A stretch of DNA of 39,847 nt from Gammaproteobacteria bacterium (GCA_003567855.1 PWYM01000076.1:1-39847), one strand, 5' to 3'. Counted from the first letter of the stretch, positions 15,996 to 24,486 are shown. The notes: generated by a model from the sequence alone, not told the origin. Made by a program: numbers and translations.

Positions 15996-17900
15996 TCAGC
16001 TCGCCTCACGAAACCTCGGCGTACCCCGATCGGCCTTCAGCCAGCGCGGGAACTCAGGCTGTACAGGCGGTTCGAGCCCGGTTTCTTCACGACAGCGTGC
16101 CTTTAGCTCCTCGATGGTGCCACCCATGTCAAACAGCTTGATGCCATCGCGTTCGGCGGCCATCCTGCGTCGCAGTTCCACAGTCGCGTCCTGGTCCACG
16201 TTGGCATCGGCATCGATCACCACGCCGTAACGGCGGGCCCCGTCAGGAGTGACCAGTCCGGCATCGACGTCGAATACCACCTTCTCCACGGGACGCTTGA
16301 GCGGGTCGCCCCAGCCGCCACCGCCCCAGGTTTCGAAAAAGAGCACGTCGCCCGGGTTCACCTCTATGCGGTCGCACTTTGAAGTCATGAGCTCGTGCGT
16401 GCCGTCGGCGCGCACCATCAGCTTGCGGCTGCGTTGTCCGGGCAGACCGCCATTTACACCCCACGGATAGGTGAGCCAACGGTCATCGTGAATCGAGATT
16501 TCCCCCGGCTCGAGAAAGTGGTAACCGACCCGCAGCGCATTGCCACCGCGATGCAGACCCGGACCCCCGCTGTCGGGAATGGTCTCGTAGACGTCTATAC
16601 GCAGCGGGAAATAGCTCTCGAGGAACTCGTTGGGTACGTTCGTGAAACTCGGCCACAGCGAGTGCCCGTCGGGCCCGTCGCCCGACGGCTTGCCGGGCAC
16701 GCCGCCGAAGCCGATCTGGTAGAGCTGGTACCAGTCGCCCTTGTAGTCGTACCCCGAGTACATGAAGTGCGGGCTGTCCGAGAAACCTGCCGCGCACAGG
16801 AAATCCGGGTTGCCCTGGCCGAGCAGGCCGCCAAGCACGTCAAAGATGCGCCCCAGTGCGTGCGTGCGACATGACAGCGCTGCGGGCTTCTTCGGCTTGA
16901 GCAGCGTGCCTTCGGGTATGTGCACTTCCATGAGGTCGTAGAAGCCGTCGTTGAACATGATCTGCGGGTCGAACACCATGATCATGTACACGCCGCAGAA
17001 CATCTTGAACATCTCCTCGTTGAGGTAGAAGTTCACCGACCCGATGGACTGTGGATCCGTGCCCTCGAAATCGAAGATGACCTTGTCACCTTCGCGCCAC
17101 ATGGCGCAACGAATCTTGTACGGGCCCATACCCATGCCGTCGTCGCAGATGTAGTCCTCGAAGTACTGCCTTTTCTCGGGCACCGTGTCGCGAATGAGCT
17201 TCTTCATTGCCCGATAGTTGCGGTCGAGCAGCTCATCGAGCGCCGAGAAGTACATGTCGTCGCCAAACCTGTCCGACATCTCTATGCAGCGTTTCTCGGC
17301 GGTACGCACCGCCGCGATGATTGCGTTGAAGTCACTGAGATTCCAGTGCGGGAGTCGGCAGTTGTGCAGGATGATATCGAGCACGTCCTTCTGCAGTTCG
17401 CCGGCCCTGTAGATCTTCGTCAGCGGCACGACGATGCCTTCCTCGTAGATCTGGCGCGCATCGGTGGGCAGACTGCCGGGCACCTTGCCGCCGATATCGG
17501 TCATGTGGCCGAACATCGCGGCCCACGCGATGATACGGCCCTGCTTGTAGATGGGCTTGAGCACCAGCCAGTCGTTGGCGTGGCTGATCGCACCGTTGCA
17601 GGCGTACGGGTCGGTCGTGAGGAAGACATCGCCTTCCTCGATCGTGCCCTCGTAGGCCTCCATGAAGCCCCAGATGAACGAACCGAACTGACCGACGACC
17701 ATCTTGCCGTCGCGGTTGGCGATCATCGGGAACGCATCATGCTGCTCGCGTATACCCGGCGACATTGCGGTACGAAACAGCACCGCATCCATTTCGTAGC
17801 GGGCATTGAGCATCGCATTCTCGATGATATCGAGCGTGATCGGGTCCACCTTCCTGCGCTTGAAGGCCTTCTTGTTGCTTTCGACGATAGTTGCTGGCAT
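15996..17900 (-). CDS. hyuB: Hydantoinase B / oxoprolinase family subunit
   Basis: A 634-residue subunit of the ATP-dependent hydantoinase/oxoprolinase/acetone-carboxylase superfamily. The start of the domain (DPITLDIIENAMLNARYEMDAVLFRTAMSPGIREQHDAFPMI) and the metal-binding region TDPYACNGAISHANDWLVLKPIY followed by FGHMTDIGG are characteristic. Further landmarks are DYICDDGMGMGPY and the C-terminal GGGGWGDPLKRP. These proteins act with a HyuA-type ATPase, here the next gene upstream, on N-methylhydantoin, 5-oxoproline, acetone or acetophenone and related compounds. The sequence alone does not choose among these. It follows hyuA by 69 bases in the same orientation. Confidence 0.9.
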   Translation of the reverse strand: MPATIVESNKKAFKRRKVDPITLDIIENAMLNARYEMDAVLFRTAMSPGIREQHDAFPMIANRDGKMVVGQFGSFIWGFMEAYEGTIEEGDVFLTTDPYACNGAISHANDWLVLKPIYKQGRIIAWAAMFGHMTDIGGKVPGSLPTDARQIYEEGIVVPLTKIYRAGELQKDVLDIILHNCRLPHWNLSDFNAIIAAVRTAEKRCIEMSDRFGDDMYFSALDELLDRNYRAMKKLIRDTVPEKRQYFEDYICDDGMGMGPYKIRCAMWREGDKVIFDFEGTDPQSIGSVNFYLNEEMFKMFCGVYMIMVFDPQIMFNDGFYDLMEVHIPEGTLLKPKKPAALSCRTHALGRIFDVLGGLLGQGNPDFLCAAGFSDSPHFMYSGYDYKGDWYQLYQIGFGGVPGKPSGDGPDGHSLWPSFTNVPNEFLESYFPLRIDVYETIPDSGGPGLHRGGNALRVGYHFLEPGEISIHDDRWLTYPWGVNGGLPGQRSRKLMVRADGTHELMTSKCDRIEVNPGDVLFFETWGGGGWGDPLKRPVEKVVFDVDAGLVTPDGARRYGVVIDADANVDQDATVELRRRMAAERDGIKLFDMGGTIEELKARCREETGLEPPVQPEFPRWLKADRGTPRFREAS

Positions 17901-17969
17901 CGCTCTACTCTCTCTGTTCCGGCATGTCTTGAAGTGCGTCTACGCGTGCGCGCGGCACGCCTGCCTCAT

Positions 17970-20396
17970 TCAGCGCTTACGGGCGGCCTTTTTCCTGGCG
18001 CCCGCCTTCTTGCGGGTCACTTTCCTGCGCCCCGCGGTGGACTTCTTCTTTGCGGTCTTCTTCTTTGCGGTCTTCTTCTTGGCGGCTTTCTTTTTTCCTT
18101 GCGCCTTCTTCTTGGCCACCTTCTTCTTGGCCACCTTCTTCTTGGCCACCTTCTTCTTGGCCACCTTCTTCTTGGCCACCTTCTTCTTGGCTACCTTCTT
18201 CTTTGACGCTTTCTTCTTCACGACCTTCTTCTTCGAGGCCGCCTTTTTCCGGGCTGCCGATTTCTTTTTCGCAGCCTTGCCGCCGGACTTCTTCTTCGTC
18301 GCCTTCTTCTTGCCTGCCTTCTGCTTCTCACCCCCCTTCCAGTTGTTCGGGGTGATCAGCAGGTTGCCGAACTTGTCCACGACAGCGGTATGACCGGGAA
18401 GAATGACCGTGGTCGAGTCCATCTCCATGACTACCGCAGGCCCGGGGACGCGGTTGCCGGCACGCAGCCGTGCGCGATCGTAAATCTTCGCACGCCGGTT
18501 TTTGCCGTCGGCGTACACGGTGTGCGAACTGACCACGGCGGCCTTCGGGTCAGGGCCACCCCGGCGCACCTCTGGCGGACTGACCTTGGTCGGCTTGCCC
18601 TGCACGACTGCGCGCAGGTTGACGAGTTCCTTGTCGAGGTCCAGTGCAAAGGTGAACAGTTGACGATGCACGTCGTCGAACGGCGCACCAATGACATCGA
18701 GGCCTTTTTTCGACTTGAGCTTCGTGGGATCCACGTCGACAGTGAGCTGCAGCCCCTGACCGTGGTAGCGCACGTCGACCTGATAGCTCACCGACTGGTC
18801 CTTGCGCGGAACGCCTTCGGAGTCGAGCGCGGTCGCGGCTTCATCGGCCAGAGACTCGAGAATACCGTACACCTCGTCGACGCTGGTATCTGTGAATTTG
18901 CGGATGAACGTGCGCGAGGCCTCGTTACGCAGGCGCGTGGTCGCATCACCATACGCACACAGCACACCCGGCCCTGGCGGAATGATCACCGGCCACGAAC
19001 CCATGAGTCGGCCCAGCGCGTTCGCATGCAGCGGACCGGCGCCGCCGAATGCGATCAGTGCAAAGTCGCGCGGGTCGAACCCCTGCTCGACCGACACCAG
19101 TCGCAGCGCGCCGAACATGTTCTCATTGACGATATCGGTAATGCCGGCCGCGGCTTCCTTCACGCCGAGCCCCAACGCGTCGGCGATCTGCTTGACGGCG
19201 GTTTCAGCCAGGTCCTTGCGGATCTCCATGTCTCCACCAAGCCGGACGTTAGCCGGCAGGTAGCCGAGCACCACGTTCGCATCGGTGACTGTAGGCTCGG
19301 CACCCCCCTTGTTGTAGGCCGCCGGACCCGGCGACGCGCCCGCGCTCTCCGGGCCGACGCGCAGCGCCTTGGTGAGCTGGGGCACCTTGGCGATGGACCC
19401 ACCGCCAGCGCCCACGGTACGCACGTCGACCGACGAGGCGCGCACCGTCACGTCACCGACCGTAGTCTCACGACGCAGCTGCGCGGCACCATCCTGAACG
19501 AGACAGACGTCAGTCGACGTGCCGCCCATGTCGAACGTAAGCAGGTTGGGGAATCCAGCCTGACGGGCGACCCAAATCGCGCCCGACACGCCTCCGGCAG
19601 GACCGCTCATCAGCAGGTTCACCGGGAAGTCCTCGGCCGACTGTGCCGCCGCCAGACCGCCGTCGGAGCGCAGCACGTGCAGCTGCACCTTGTTCATTCG
19701 CTTGGTGAGTTCGTTGTGCAGGTTGCGGATGTAGCTTGCAACGCGGGGGCTCACGTAGGAATTGGCCACCGTCGTGACGGTGCGCTCGTATTCCTGCATC
19801 TCTGGCACCACGTCGGAGGAAATCGAAACGGGAATACCCGGCATCACGCGCTCGGCGATCTTCTTGATGCGCTTTTCGTTCTCGGAATTGGCGAAAGAGT
19901 TGATCAGTGAGACCGTGAGTGCCTCTATTCCGCGGTCACGCAGGCGAACGAGTTCGGCCTCGACCTGCTTTTCGTCGACGACCTTGACGACTTCGCCCTT
20001 GGCCGACATCCGTTCATCGGCTTCGACGGTCAGTGCGAGCGGCGCGATGGGTTCGCTCTTGTTGTAGATGACCCAGCCCCCGAGACCGCCGGGCACGTAC
20101 GAGCGCGCGATCTGCAGGACCTGGCGATAGCCGCGTGTCGTGACCAGCCCGACCTTCGCGCCACTGCCCTCGAGCATGGTGTTGGTCGCCACCGTGGTCC
20201 CGTGCATGACGTGGGTGATGAGCTCCGGGTCTATGCCGGCATTGGCACAGACCTTTTCGATTCCGTTGAGCACCCCGACCGAGGAGTCATGCGGCGTGCT
20301 CGGCACCTTTGCGGTGTAGATATCCCCGGTGGATTCGCTGACAAGCAGCAGGTCGGTGAAGGTCCCCCCGACGTCGACTCCCAAGCGATAGCTCAT
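17970..20396 (-). CDS. hyuA: Hydantoinase A / oxoprolinase family subunit with an added lysine-rich C-terminal tail
   Basis: An 808-residue protein. Residues 1 to about 687 are a complete ASKHA-fold HyuA: the phosphate-binding GVDVGGTFTDLLLV at the N-terminus, HGTTVATNTMLEG, the second phosphate motif FDMGGTSTDVCLV, GAGGGSIA, and a normal end at DKFGNLLITPNNW. HyuA proteins activate a carbonyl or amide with ATP for the HyuB subunit. Residues about 688-808 are extra: 59 of 121 are lysine by my count, with alanine, valine, threonine and arginine making up most of the rest, and with six tandem KKKVA units. It looks like a histone H1-like tail and has no counterpart I know in this family. It could bind nucleic acid, polyphosphate or membranes, or help assembly. 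Confidence 0.92.
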   Translation of the reverse strand: MSYRLGVDVGGTFTDLLLVSESTGDIYTAKVPSTPHDSSVGVLNGIEKVCANAGIDPELITHVMHGTTVATNTMLEGSGAKVGLVTTRGYRQVLQIARSYVPGGLGGWVIYNKSEPIAPLALTVEADERMSAKGEVVKVVDEKQVEAELVRLRDRGIEALTVSLINSFANSENEKRIKKIAERVMPGIPVSISSDVVPEMQEYERTVTTVANSYVSPRVASYIRNLHNELTKRMNKVQLHVLRSDGGLAAAQSAEDFPVNLLMSGPAGGVSGAIWVARQAGFPNLLTFDMGGTSTDVCLVQDGAAQLRRETTVGDVTVRASSVDVRTVGAGGGSIAKVPQLTKALRVGPESAGASPGPAAYNKGGAEPTVTDANVVLGYLPANVRLGGDMEIRKDLAETAVKQIADALGLGVKEAAAGITDIVNENMFGALRLVSVEQGFDPRDFALIAFGGAGPLHANALGRLMGSWPVIIPPGPGVLCAYGDATTRLRNEASRTFIRKFTDTSVDEVYGILESLADEAATALDSEGVPRKDQSVSYQVDVRYHGQGLQLTVDVDPTKLKSKKGLDVIGAPFDDVHRQLFTFALDLDKELVNLRAVVQGKPTKVSPPEVRRGGPDPKAAVVSSHTVYADGKNRRAKIYDRARLRAGNRVPGPAVVMEMDSTTVILPGHTAVVDKFGNLLITPNNWKGGEKQKAGKKKATKKKSGGKAAKKKSAARKKAASKKKVVKKKASKKKVAKKKVAKKKVAKKKVAKKKVAKKKVAKKKAQGKKKAAKKKTAKKKTAKKKSTAGRRKVTRKKAGARKKAARKR
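18106..18195. repeat. 15-bp tandem repeat, six copies, inside hyuA
   Basis: Six head-to-tail copies of TTCTTCTTGGCCACC; the first five (18106-18180) are identical and the sixth (18181-18195) differs by one base. In the hyuA reading direction each unit codes for a KKKVA-type pentapeptide. The unit length is a multiple of three, so gain or loss of copies would change the tail length without breaking the frame. Confidence 0.95.
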
Positions 20397-20428
20397 CTGT
20401 TGTTCACCTGATTGGCTGTTACGAATTT

Positions 20429-20479
20429 AGGGGCTGCAGGCCCCTTCCCTGGTCACAAAGATATGGCCCGCGGAGTATA
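20429..20479 (-). promoter_or_regulatory. Possible internal promoter and small hairpin upstream of hyuA
   Basis: In the 112-base gap between the HMG-CoA lyase stop and hyuA there is a TATACT -10-like hexamer on the minus strand (20479-20474) without a good -35, and a 6-bp hairpin (AGGGGC 20429-20434 with GCCCCT 20440-20445) just in front of hyuA. They may allow separate control of hyuAB; evidence is weak. Confidence 0.3.
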
Positions 20480-20508
20480 GCCCCGCGCACCCTCGATATT
20501 CTGCCGGT

Positions 20509-21426
20509 TCAGGCGGCGTTGCCCGCCAGCTGCTCCGGAAAACGCCCGGCACGGGGCAGCATGGCCGGCACGCTGCGTCCGAGCTGTCCGGCGAGCCATT
20601 CGCTGGTGGCCATGACCTGCGAGAGATCCACGCCGGTGGCGATACCCGAACGCTCCAGCATGTAGATGAGGTCATCGGTCGGGATGTTACCGGTGGCCGC
20701 GGGTGCGAACGGGCACCCCCCTATGCCGCCGATGCTCGCGTCCAGCGCACGCACACCGACCTGCACCGCCGCAAACGCGTTCGCAAGGCCGGTATTGCGC
20801 GTGTTGTGAAAGTGACAGCGCAATGGCATGCCGGGCAACGCCTCGGCGACCATACCGATGAGATCGATGACCTGCTGCGGAGAGGCGACGCCGATCGTAT
20901 CAGCGAGCGCGACCTCCACGGGTTCCGCCTCAGCAACACGCTTTGCAAGTTCCACCACGTGCCGTGGCTCGACCTCACCCTCGAACGGACAACCGAACGC
21001 GGCCGAAACCGTGACGTTGTACCGAAGACCCGCGCGCCGCGCGTCGGCTGCAATGTCGAGCCAGGCGGCGACCGACTCGTCTGAAGACACGCCCTGGTTG
21101 CGACGGTTGAAAGTGTCGCTGGCGACCACCGCCATGCCGACTTCGTCGACGCCGGCCGCAAGGGCCCGGTCGAAGCCGCGGCGGTTGAGGATCAGGCCGA
21201 TGTAGATCACGTCGTCGCGTTCGGGGAGCCCTTCAAGCACCGCCTCGGCATCGGCCATCTGCGGAACTCGACGCGGGTGCACGAAGCTTGCGACCTCAAG
21301 GCGGCGGATACCGGCATCCATGGCGCGCGTGATGTACTCGATCTTGGTCTCGGTAGGCAGGACGTCGGGCTCGCTCTGCAGGCCATCCCGGGGTCCCACC
21401 TCGACGATTTCAACCTGCGTGTTCAT
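20509..21426 (-). CDS. Hydroxymethylglutaryl-CoA lyase family enzyme
   Basis: A 305-residue TIM-barrel lyase of the HMGL-like family. Active-site features of HMG-CoA lyase are all present: VGPRDGLQ with Arg13 and Asp14, the metal-ligand pair in HFHNTRN (His205, His207), and the catalytic Cys238 loop GGIGGCPFAPAATGN. The enzyme splits 3-hydroxy-3-methylglutaryl-CoA into acetoacetate and acetyl-CoA, the last step of leucine breakdown; close relatives act on other 3-hydroxy-3-alkyl acyl-CoAs such as citramalyl-CoA. It is the first gene of the minus-strand set leading to hyuA, hyuB and the GntR/FCD gene, and is divergent from a class III CoA-transferase that could make its substrate. Three TTGTATAC-type sites lie in front of it. 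Confidence 0.92.
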   Translation of the reverse strand: MNTQVEIVEVGPRDGLQSEPDVLPTETKIEYITRAMDAGIRRLEVASFVHPRRVPQMADAEAVLEGLPERDDVIYIGLILNRRGFDRALAAGVDEVGMAVVASDTFNRRNQGVSSDESVAAWLDIAADARRAGLRYNVTVSAAFGCPFEGEVEPRHVVELAKRVAEAEPVEVALADTIGVASPQQVIDLIGMVAEALPGMPLRCHFHNTRNTGLANAFAAVQVGVRALDASIGGIGGCPFAPAATGNIPTDDLIYMLERSGIATGVDLSQVMATSEWLAGQLGRSVPAMLPRAGRFPEQLAGNAA

Positions 21427-21657
21427 GCCTCCACCTGCTGCCGGCGATGCCGACTGTTGTCCCTGATCTTCAAGATTGTATACCCTAAGCGCCGAGCCAT
21501 TGTATACAACCTGCCCTCCAAGGTATCAGCAGCTTGGCTGCTTGACCGTCAGAGAGCGACAATTGTATACACGGCTGACCCGGCGCCAGGTCCGCGATCC
21601 ATCGAGCGGCAGCGACCTCGAGAATTCAACTAAACGAAACTATCACAGGGTATTCGA
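21427..21657. promoter_or_regulatory. Divergent control region with three TTGTATAC-type palindromes
   Basis: Three copies of a GTATAC-centred palindrome occur in 231 bases: ATTGTATACC (21475-21484), ATTGTATACAAC (21499-21510, perfect TTGTATACAA inside) and AATTGTATACAC (21561-21572). Core-to-core spacing is 24 and 63 bp. On the plus strand TTGACC (21542-21547) plus an 18-bp spacer puts TATACA (21566-21571) of the third site at the -10 of the CoA-transferase gene. On the minus strand the first site supplies TATACAAT-like -10 sequence for the HMG-CoA lyase gene. The layout fits repression of both directions by one dimeric regulator, plausibly the GntR/FCD protein of the same cluster. Confidence 0.75.
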
Positions 21658-22872
21658 ATGGCAAGCGAACAGCAGAACGTTCCCGGCCCGCTGGCCGGTC
21701 TGCGGGTAATCGAGATGGGCACCCTTCTCGCGGGGCCGTTCTGCGGCCAGCTGATGGGAGATTTCGGTGCCGAGGTCATCAAGATCGAGCCACCCGGCAA
21801 GGGGGACCCGATGCGCGACTGGGGCCAGGAAAAGGCCCACGGCAAGTCGATGTGGTGGCCGGTCATTGCACGCAACAAGAAGTCGATCACCCTGAACCTG
21901 CGCGTCGGGGAAGGCCAGCAGATCGTGCGCGACCTCGTTCGTGAGGCCGATTTCCTGCTCGAGAACTTCCGTCCGGGGACGATGGAGCGCTGGAACCTCG
22001 GCTACGATGAGCTCAGCCGCATCAACCCGAAACTGATCATGATCCGCGTGTCCGGTTTCGGCCAGACCGGACCCTACAGCAAACGCGCCGGATTCGGCGC
22101 GATCGGCGAATCCATGGGCGGGCTGCGCTACGTGTGCGGCGACCCTCGCACGCCGCCCAGCCGCATGGGCATCAGTATCGGCGATTCGCTCGCGGCAACC
22201 TTCGCGTGCGTGGGCGCCCTGTCGGCGCTGCACTACCGGCACCAGACCGGGCGCGGCCAGGTCGTCGACTCGGCGATCTACGAGGCGGTACTCAACATGA
22301 TGGAGTCGCTGATCACCGAGTACGACCAGGCCGGCTACATCCGCGAACGCCAGGGCTCTATCCTGCCCAATGTCGCGCCGTCCAACGTCTACCCGACCAA
22401 GGACGACAAGCTGCTGCTGATCGCCGCCAACCAGGACACCGTGTTCCGCCGCCTGGCAACCGCGATGGGCCGGCCGGAGCTTGCCGAAGACCCGCGCTAC
22501 AGCTCGCACTCGACGCGCGGCACCCATCAGAAGGAACTCGACGAGCTGGTCGCCGACTGGACGCGGACCATCGACCACGACGATCTGCTTGAACTGATGG
22601 ACGAACACGGCATCCCCGCCGGCGGCATTTACCGTGCACCGGAAATGCTCGCCGATCCGCACTTCAAGGCCCGGGATGCCATCATCAGGACCATGCACCC
22701 GGAACTCGGGGAGTTGAAGATGCAGAACGTCGCACCCAAGCTGTCGCTGACCCCCGGCAGCGTACGTGCCCCCGGGCCCGAACTTGGCCAGCACAACGAT
22801 GAAATCTATGGCGAGATACTGGGAATGGACGCCAAGCGGCGCAAAGCGCTCCGCGAGCAGGGCGTGATCTGA
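21658..22872 (+). CDS. Class III CoA-transferase (CaiB/BaiF family)
   Basis: A 404-residue CoA-transferase. The N-terminus (GPLAGLRVIEMGTLLAGPFCGQLMGDFGAEVIKIE) and ENFRPGTMERWNLGYDEL are standard for the family, and Asp176 in MGISIGDSLAA occupies the position of the catalytic aspartate that carries CoA as a mixed anhydride/thioester. Class III enzymes move CoA between carboxylic acids; one branch, including mammalian SUGCT, activates 3-hydroxy-3-methylglutarate with succinyl-CoA. Together with the divergent HMG-CoA-lyase-like gene this would give a short route from a free branched hydroxy acid to acetoacetate and acetyl-CoA (inference). ATG at 21658 has only a weak ribosome site (CAGGG). Confidence 0.92.
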   Translation: MASEQQNVPGPLAGLRVIEMGTLLAGPFCGQLMGDFGAEVIKIEPPGKGDPMRDWGQEKAHGKSMWWPVIARNKKSITLNLRVGEGQQIVRDLVREADFLLENFRPGTMERWNLGYDELSRINPKLIMIRVSGFGQTGPYSKRAGFGAIGESMGGLRYVCGDPRTPPSRMGISIGDSLAATFACVGALSALHYRHQTGRGQVVDSAIYEAVLNMMESLITEYDQAGYIRERQGSILPNVAPSNVYPTKDDKLLLIAANQDTVFRRLATAMGRPELAEDPRYSSHSTRGTHQKELDELVADWTRTIDHDDLLELMDEHGIPAGGIYRAPEMLADPHFKARDAIIRTMHPELGELKMQNVAPKLSLTPGSVRAPGPELGQHNDEIYGEILGMDAKRRKALREQGVI

Positions 22873-22911
22873 CATGAGCGAGGCTGCCTCCATCCGCGGG
22901 AGCGACGGCTG

Positions 22912-23814
22912 ATGTTCGGCCCGATACGCTGCGTGACCATCACCTGCCCCGACCCCGCGGCAAGTGCCGCGCTGTACACCGATACGCTCGATTACACGCC
23001 GGTCGAGGCCCCCGGGCTCATTCCCACCGACCTCGCCGCGAGCTGGGGCGCACCGGCCGAGGCCGGCCAGGACCAGATCCTGCTCCAGCCCGCCAGCGGT
23101 GAACCGGTCTTCATCCGCCTGCTGGCACGCGACGGCGGCGGCGAACCCTACGCACCGCTGAAGACCTGGGGCTGGAATGCGGCCGAGCTCATCGTGCGCG
23201 ACGTCGATGCGCTCGCGCAGCGGCTGGCCGATTCGCCGTGGCGCATCATCGGACCGCCCGCGGACCTGTCTTTCACCGACGCCATTCGCGCGATGCAGGT
23301 CGAGGGGCCGGCAGGCGACGTGCTCTATCTGACGCAGTTCAAACGCCGGCTGCCAGAGTTCGACACGCCCGAACCGCGCTGCGACGTATGCCGGACCTTC
23401 ATCGTGATCCTTGGGGGCCCCGACCTCGAGGCGCTGAAACAATTCTACGGTCGACATTTCGGCGTACCCGATGCGCCGACCATGGAGGCCGAGATCAGCG
23501 TGCTGTCGAACGCGAACGACCTCCCCCCACAGACCGTGCACCGGATCTGCGCGATGCCACTCGACGGACAGAGCTTCATCGAGGCGGACGCATTTCCCGC
23601 GGGCACCCAGGCGCGCGGGCGCAGCGCCGAACGCCTGGCACCGGGCATCGCGATGGTGAGCTTCGAGGTCGACGACCTGGCGCGCGTTGCACCGGAGGTC
23701 GAGACGCTGGCGGCGCGCTGCGCGCAGCCGCCCTATTTCGGCGCGCGCGCGGTCACCGTGTACGGGCCCGCCGGAGAGGCCATCGAGCTGATAGAACGGC
23801 CCGCCGCCACCTGA
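22912..23814 (+). CDS. Two-module VOC (glyoxalase/dioxygenase-fold) protein
   Basis: A 300-residue protein built of two vicinal-oxygen-chelate modules, residues about 1-135 (start IRCVTITCPDPAASAALYTDTLDYTPVE) and about 155-295 (start RTFIVILGGPDLEALKQFYGRHFGV). The second module ends in the usual VTVYGPAGEAIELIE. The histidine that opens metal-binding modules in glyoxalase I or extradiol dioxygenases is replaced by other residues here (TITC, FIVI), so metal-dependent chemistry is uncertain. The gene starts 39 bases after the CoA-transferase with GGGAG 8 bases upstream of its ATG, so they probably form one operon. A racemase/epimerase, lyase or binding role for an acyl-CoA or acid intermediate is possible but unproven. 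Confidence 0.82.
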   Translation: MFGPIRCVTITCPDPAASAALYTDTLDYTPVEAPGLIPTDLAASWGAPAEAGQDQILLQPASGEPVFIRLLARDGGGEPYAPLKTWGWNAAELIVRDVDALAQRLADSPWRIIGPPADLSFTDAIRAMQVEGPAGDVLYLTQFKRRLPEFDTPEPRCDVCRTFIVILGGPDLEALKQFYGRHFGVPDAPTMEAEISVLSNANDLPPQTVHRICAMPLDGQSFIEADAFPAGTQARGRSAERLAPGIAMVSFEVDDLARVAPEVETLAARCAQPPYFGARAVTVYGPAGEAIELIERPAAT

Positions 23815-23820
23815 ACGGGC

Positions 23821-24486
23821 TCAGCCGAGCTTGCGCAGCAGTGTCAGTCCGTCGCCTACGGGCGTGAGCGCGATGTCGAATCGCGCATCGTGCCTGAGGG
23901 TCCGGTTCAGCGCCTGCAAGGCCCGCGTGTCGGCATCGGCACCGTCGGCGGGTTCGGCCACCCGGCCGCTCCACAGCGTATTGTCGAGCAGGATCACCCC
24001 ACCCGTCCTGAGCAGGCCGTGACACTGCTCCACGTAGCCTGCGTAGCCGGGCTTGTCAGCATCGATGAACACCAGGTCCCAGCCCGTGTCACCGGCTTCG
24101 GCGAGCGAGCGCAGCGTGTCGGCCGCAGGACCCAGTCGCAGTTCCACGCGGTCGGCAACACCGGCCTCGCGCCAGTAGCGCTGAGCGATCGCAGTCCATT
24201 CTGCTGAACGGTCGCATGCGAGGATGCGCCCGTCGGGCGGCTGCGCAAGCGCCATCACGAGGCTCGAATAACCGGTGAAGGTGCCGATCTCGATGATGCG
24301 CCGCGCCTGCATCAGGGCGACGAGGAAAGCCATGAACTGACCCTGTTCGGGAGCGATCTGCATGTTGCGCTCGGGCAGCGACGCGGTCTCCTTGCGCAAC
24401 GCGACGAGCAGCGGGTGTTCGCGTACACCGTGTTCGACCACATAGTCGTGCAGGCGGCCATCAAGACCGATCGAGTGGTTCGACAT
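23821..24486 (-). CDS. Class I SAM-dependent O-methyltransferase (catechol/caffeoyl-CoA OMT type)
   Basis: A 221-residue methyltransferase. The SAM-binding motif I is IIEIGTFTGYSSLVMA, followed by the acidic ILACDRS, and the metal/substrate region is DLVFIDADKPGY with LLRTGGVILLDNTLWSG, the signature of cation-dependent O-methyltransferases acting on catechol-like hydroxyls. The N-terminal RNMQIAPEQGQFMAFLVALM matches too. It would methylate a small ortho-diphenol, possibly for detoxification. The ATG at 24486 has GGAG 6 bases upstream. It is convergent with the VOC gene and divergent from the TauE/SafE gene. Confidence 0.9.
   Translation of the reverse strand: MSNHSIGLDGRLHDYVVEHGVREHPLLVALRKETASLPERNMQIAPEQGQFMAFLVALMQARRIIEIGTFTGYSSLVMALAQPPDGRILACDRSAEWTAIAQRYWREAGVADRVELRLGPAADTLRSLAEAGDTGWDLVFIDADKPGYAGYVEQCHGLLRTGGVILLDNTLWSGRVAEPADGADADTRALQALNRTLRHDARFDIALTPVGDGLTLLRKLG

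Noticed and set aside
16069-16079. GGTTCGAGCCC, similar to a tRNA T-arm
   Set aside because: It lies within the hyuB coding sequence, and no acceptor or anticodon stem can be built around it.
18106-18195. CRISPR-like array
   Set aside because: The repeats are 15 bp, contiguous with no spacers, and lie inside the hyuA reading frame.
21643-23541. Open frame of over 600 codons antisense to the CoA-transferase and VOC genes
   Set aside because: The plus strand codes for two clear families here, and the antisense translation shows no domain, signal peptide or ribosome site.
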